17,412 nucleotides of DNA from Sulfurimonas sp. (GTDB taxonomy: Bacteria > Campylobacterota > Campylobacteria > Campylobacterales > Sulfurimonadaceae), in contig JAGGWO010000029.1 of assembly GCA_021157485.1 (NCBI GenBank), positions 1 through 17,412 on the forward strand. Reading direction: 5' to 3'. Position numbers and translations under genes: made by a program. The stretch's first letter is position 1. Each line of letters starts with the position of its first letter. The notes under the pieces were generated by a model that worked only from the letters and a program-made list of their open reading frames with translations, made no database searches and had not been told where the DNA came from. Below, piece by piece: positions 14,381 to 17,412 of this stretch.

Positions 14381-15720
14381 AAAAACTAATAATTTTACTT
14401 TTACCAATTACGATATTTGCACAGAGTTTTCTAATCTCTAATATTCCGATACCAAAAACTTACATACAAAACTTAGACCCATACGAGTGTAACGAAGAGT
14501 GTATGCAAGATTATTTAGACAATGATATGATATTCTCATTTTTATCTCACGCTGATAAGAAACTAGAAAATGAAGAGCAGAATGAGATCAGGGTTATGAA
14601 TATCTCAATTCTCAATCTTGGTGCCACTATTTTATCATCTAAAGTTAAGATAGCTATGCTTTTACCATATAAAAAGATTGGTAAGTATGCCTCTTCAACT
14701 ACAAACGCAACCTTTGCATACCTCATAACAAAAAGCCACCCTTTTGAGCTAAAAAGCTATAAGTTAGAGAGTGAGGAACAAGAAGAGATACAGAGAGTCT
14801 TAGAGCTAATAGAAGAAGATGGATTTAGCCATGTCATCGCTCCATTAACTCTCAAAGGTGTTCAAAATATCATAAATCTAGGCTCACCATTAAATATTTA
14901 CTTTCCAACTATCAACAAAAAAGATGTCCAAACTGACTCTATTTACCTAACTTTTGGAGCTATAGATTATGAAGCCCAGAGTGATTTACTTATAAAAGAA
15001 GCGGTATCCCCACTTATAATATTTTCAGACAAGTCTCAAACAGGACAAAAACTTGCAAAGTATGAGGAACATGCGTTTAAATATACAACAGTAATTGATG
15101 AAACAGAAGATAATACGATAAAAGAGATTGGACTTTTTGGTATATTTAGTGAAAATTCTTCCCAAGAGCCCCCTAAAACTAAACGAATACTTAATGAAGA
15201 AAATATAGTTATCAAACACTCGATAAGCAGAAGAACAACAAACCTAGAGCATTATCTAAAAGATAAAGAAGAGATAATTAATGGCTCTTTTTTCATAAAC
15301 ACTCCAATAGTAAAAAGCGGAATGATTATGTCTCAACTAACTCTCTATGATACAAACGCAACGAATGTACTCTCAACGCAGATAAACTACGATCCTCTTC
15401 TGTTATCTATGACGCAGTATATCGATAGAAAAGAGATGATAATAGCAAACTCTATAACTCTCAAAAACAATGTACTGATTGAGACAAATTCACTACTTGG
15501 AAATGATATAGTTTATGACTGGATTAACTACACCACTACAATTGGTGTTGATTACTTCTTTCATCAAATCACAAACGAAGACAGAGAGTACGAGATAGAT
15601 GTAGAAGAAGACCAGATGATATATGATATAGAGTTACTGCAGCCATCCAGGTCAAGATTTATAGAGTATATCTCTTCAGTTGGCGATGATGAATCAACTG
15701 AGAAAAAATCAGTCGAATAG
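14377..15720 (+). CDS. Exported protein of unknown function, possible type 1 periplasmic-binding fold
   Basis: 447 residues from the ATG at 14377, which overlaps the glycosylase stop and has AAAGAG six bases upstream. An in-frame TTG at 14371 would add two residues to the signal peptide. Residues 1-15 (MKKLIILLLPITIFA) form a signal peptide, so it is exported, with Q16 the likely mature end. A short N-terminal part has two cysteines (C38, C42). From about residue 90, alternating strands and helices (KIAMLLPYKKIG, then HVIAPLTLKGVQNI, then a PLIIFSDKSQTGQKL segment) recall the periplasmic-binding fold seen in LpoA and amino-acid-binding proteins. I do not recognise the family by name and the ligand is unknown. 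The C-terminal tail is acidic. Coupling to a DNA repair gene is odd and may only reflect genome compactness. Its 3' end overlaps convergent ybgC by 12 bases. Confidence 0.75.
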   Translation: MKKLIILLLPITIFAQSFLISNIPIPKTYIQNLDPYECNEECMQDYLDNDMIFSFLSHADKKLENEEQNEIRVMNISILNLGATILSSKVKIAMLLPYKKIGKYASSTTNATFAYLITKSHPFELKSYKLESEEQEEIQRVLELIEEDGFSHVIAPLTLKGVQNIINLGSPLNIYFPTINKKDVQTDSIYLTFGAIDYEAQSDLLIKEAVSPLIIFSDKSQTGQKLAKYEEHAFKYTTVIDETEDNTIKEIGLFGIFSENSSQEPPKTKRILNEENIVIKHSISRRTTNLEHYLKDKEEIINGSFFINTPIVKSGMIMSQLTLYDTNATNVLSTQINYDPLLLSMTQYIDRKEMIIANSITLKNNVLIETNSLLGNDIVYDWINYTTTIGVDYFFHQITNEDREYEIDVEEDQMIYDIELLQPSRSRFIEYISSVGDDESTEKKSVE

Positions 15721-16086
15721 AGAAAGAAGTAACTCTTTAGTATGGGCATCTACCCTTTGAGGCTTCCCTTCAAAAGATATATATGCCAAAGTGATTTCTA
15801 ACTCAAAAAGTTTTTTCTCATCTTTATAGATACTCTGTTTAAGTATAAATGATGCAGCTTTCATCTTTAAAAGTTCACTTTTTACTTCAAGTAAATCACC
15901 AAGTTTTGCACTCAAAAAATAATCAGCGACAACTCTTCTCGCAACAAAATGACCAGACTTTAAAACAGGAGTAATCCCCTTGTCAAAAAAAGCATCACTT
16001 CTAGCACGTTCACAAAAGTTTAGATAGTTTGAATGATAAACAACTCCACCAGTATCTGTATCTTCATAATAGACCCTAATCTGCAT
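15709..16086 (-). CDS. ybgC: YbgC-type acyl-CoA thioesterase
   Basis: 125 residues, one hot-dog domain, cytoplasmic. Members hydrolyse acyl-CoA thioesters and in many Proteobacteria are linked to the Tol-Pal envelope system, whose genes are not visible here. The N-terminal signature is clear: YYEDTDTGGVVYH (catalytic D11, with H18), then NYLNFCERAR. Length is normal for the family. ATG 16086 has AAAGGA about seven bases upstream. It lies 18 bases after glnS on the same strand, so it is probably the distal gene of a glnS-ybgC unit. The stop is embedded in the 3' end of the opposing exported-protein gene (12-base overlap), leaving no room for a terminator between them. The substrate is not predictable from this sequence. 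Confidence 0.9.
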   Translation of the reverse strand: MQIRVYYEDTDTGGVVYHSNYLNFCERARSDAFFDKGITPVLKSGHFVARRVVADYFLSAKLGDLLEVKSELLKMKAASFILKQSIYKDEKKLFELEITLAYISFEGKPQRVDAHTKELLLSLFD

Positions 16087-16104
16087 TCAAAATTCCTTTG
16101 TTAA

Positions 16105-17412
16105 CTATTTTAACTTCTCAGCCACAAGAGAATTCACCACTTTTGGGTTTGCTTTGCCACCTGTAGCTTTTAGTACTTGCCCAACAAAGAAGCCTAAGAG
16201 TTTGGTGTTACCTGCTTTAAACTTAGCGACATTATCTGGATTTTTTGCAATAACTTCATCAATAATAGGTGAAATTATAGAAGGGTCACTTATCTGAACA
16301 AGTCCTTTATTTTCAACTATTTTTGTTGGATTTTCTCCAGACTTGAGCATCTCTTCAAATACTTGTTTAGCAATTTTATTTGAGATAGTTTTATCGTCAA
16401 TCAGTTTAGCAAGCTCTGCTATCTGCTTTGCATCAAACTTAAGCTCACTAACTTGCATCTGCTTCAGTTCTCTAGCTACTTCATTACTTACAATATTAGC
16501 TAGAGATACAGGGCTATTAAGTACAGATAAAGTCTCTTCATAAAATGATGACAGTTGTTCATCACGAGCTAAAGTATTAGCTACTTCACTATTTAGTCCA
16601 AGTTCACTAGTGTACTTATCAAATAGTGCTTGTTGGGCTTCACTCATAGCTACAACTTCACCATCTACTTGTACTTTTTTAGCTTGAGGCTTAGGTGCAT
16701 CTGTAGTTTTTTTCTTTTTAGTATAAGAATCTTTAAGACCTACAATTTTATTAAAAACAGGTTTTTCATCCGTGTAATCAATAGGGTCAGCATAAAAATA
16801 CCCCTGTCTCTCAAACTGGAATCTTTCATCAGGTTTGTCTTTTATAACAGCAGGCTCAACAAGAGCATTTTTAACAATTTTCAAAGAGTCTGGATTTATA
16901 TCTTCTATCCCCTCAGGAGCTTCACAAGAAAACAGTCTGTCATAGAGTCTTACTTCAACTTCTTTAGCCTCTGGGACACTCACCCACTGAATAGCACTTT
17001 TAACCTTAATACCGCTCGTATCTGAACCACTTTTAGACTCAGGATAATACTCTGCTTTAATTTCTACTATATTTCCACTAGCGTCTTTAATAACTTCCTT
17101 ATAAGAGATGATATAAGCATGCTTAAGTCTCACTGGTTGTTCAGGTGTAAGACGGAAGTAACCCTTTGGTGGGTTTTCATTAAAGTCATCACGCTCAATA
17201 TAAATCTCACGAGAAAAAGGCAGCTTTCTTGTTCCCTCTTTAGGCACATCATCTGGGTAGTATGAAGCGTCAATCTCTTCACTGCCCTCATAATTTTCTA
17301 TAGTTATTTTTAGTGGGTCAAGCACACACATAACACGTGGCACTTTTGTATTTAAATCATCTCTTATACAAAATTCAAGCTGTGCAACATCAACCATTGA
17401 GTTTGCTTTTGC
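16105..17412 (-). CDS. glnS: Glutaminyl-tRNA synthetase with C-terminal YqeY/GatB domain, N-terminus beyond the right edge
   Basis: The frame is open to the right edge: 435 residues, with AKANS preceding a methionine at 17397 that is internal, not the start. Residues about 1-230 are the two anticodon-binding beta-barrels of GlnRS. They show LEFCIRDDLN, PRVMCVLDPLKI, YIERDDF, VEVRLYDRLFS and FQFERQGYFYAD, followed by KPVFNKIVGLKD. A Lys-rich linker (about 231-250) leads to an all-helical YqeY/GatB C-terminal domain ending in GLVQISD, LGFFVGQVLKAT and GKANPKVVN. The enzyme charges tRNA-Gln; the added domain binds tRNA in related fusions such as that of Deinococcus. The catalytic Rossmann domain, roughly the first 320 residues, is outside the window. 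It is followed 18 bases later by ybgC. Many host-associated Campylobacterota lack GlnRS and use the GatCAB route, so this gene points to a different lineage. Confidence 0.95.
   Translation of the reverse strand, partial: AKANSMVDVAQLEFCIRDDLNTKVPRVMCVLDPLKITIENYEGSEEIDASYYPDDVPKEGTRKLPFSREIYIERDDFNENPPKGYFRLTPEQPVRLKHAYIISYKEVIKDASGNIVEIKAEYYPESKSGSDTSGIKVKSAIQWVSVPEAKEVEVRLYDRLFSCEAPEGIEDINPDSLKIVKNALVEPAVIKDKPDERFQFERQGYFYADPIDYTDEKPVFNKIVGLKDSYTKKKKTTDAPKPQAKKVQVDGEVVAMSEAQQALFDKYTSELGLNSEVANTLARDEQLSSFYEETLSVLNSPVSLANIVSNEVARELKQMQVSELKFDAKQIAELAKLIDDKTISNKIAKQVFEEMLKSGENPTKIVENKGLVQISDPSIISPIIDEVIAKNPDNVAKFKAGNTKLLGFFVGQVLKATGGKANPKVVNSLVAEKLK

Noticed and set aside
16630..17025. Plus-strand open frame of 131 codons
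   Set aside because: It lies entirely antisense to glnS, whose protein sequence is strongly conserved; the frame's product is Phe/Ile/Ser-rich and unlike any family.

Overview
The window is AT-rich, single-copy chromosomal DNA that reads like a free-living Campylobacterota genome of Sulfurimonas type. That placement is an inference. It rests on base composition, codon use, a wealth of membrane-linked cyclic-nucleotide signalling genes, a class II superoxide reductase and a GlnRS-YqeY fusion. No transposon, phage gene, CRISPR array, rRNA or tRNA gene was seen.

Layout. (1) 1-1043, minus: N-terminal part of an exported protein with an SH3-like domain and about 51-residue repeats, running off the left edge. 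(2) 1221-3771, plus: a two-gene unit of a membrane adenylate cyclase (class III) and a TPR lipoprotein, one base apart. (3) 3777-5795, minus: glyS. (4) 5962-6348, plus: superoxide reductase with its own promoter and a clear terminator. (5) 6409-13567: three consecutive cyclic-di-GMP enzymes in alternating orientation: a soluble hemerythrin-PAS-GGDEF-EAL-CZB protein (minus), a six-TM-PAS-PAS-GGDEF-EAL protein (plus), and a soluble protein with a ruined GGDEF and an intact EAL domain (minus). (6) 13724-15720, plus: a family-4-like uracil-DNA glycosylase overlapping an exported protein of unknown function. (7) 15709-17412, minus: the C-terminal part of glnS fused to a YqeY/GatB tail, then ybgC.

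The most striking points are these. The adenylate cyclase and the membrane GGDEF-EAL gene both lack any ATG/GTG/TTG where their N-terminal membrane helix must begin. Each instead has a good Shine-Dalgarno sequence at normal distance from an ATC (1221) or ATA (9262) codon. Both encode nucleotide second-messenger enzymes, so inefficient near-cognate initiation as an expression brake is an attractive hypothesis, with sequence error or mutation as the alternative. One c-di-GMP enzyme joins a di-iron hemerythrin sensor and a zinc-binding CZB sensor at opposite ends. A run of nine C lies in the divergent promoter region between two c-di-GMP genes and could be a phase-variable tract. A perfect hairpin spans the two stop codons of convergent genes at 11977-11996.

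Functionally, the window pairs housekeeping genes (glyS, glnS, ybgC, a DNA repair gene) with a block that senses oxygen or redox state and envelope signals and converts them to cAMP and c-di-GMP. The superoxide reductase beside the hemerythrin-bearing enzyme fits a microaerophilic or oxygen-gradient lifestyle.
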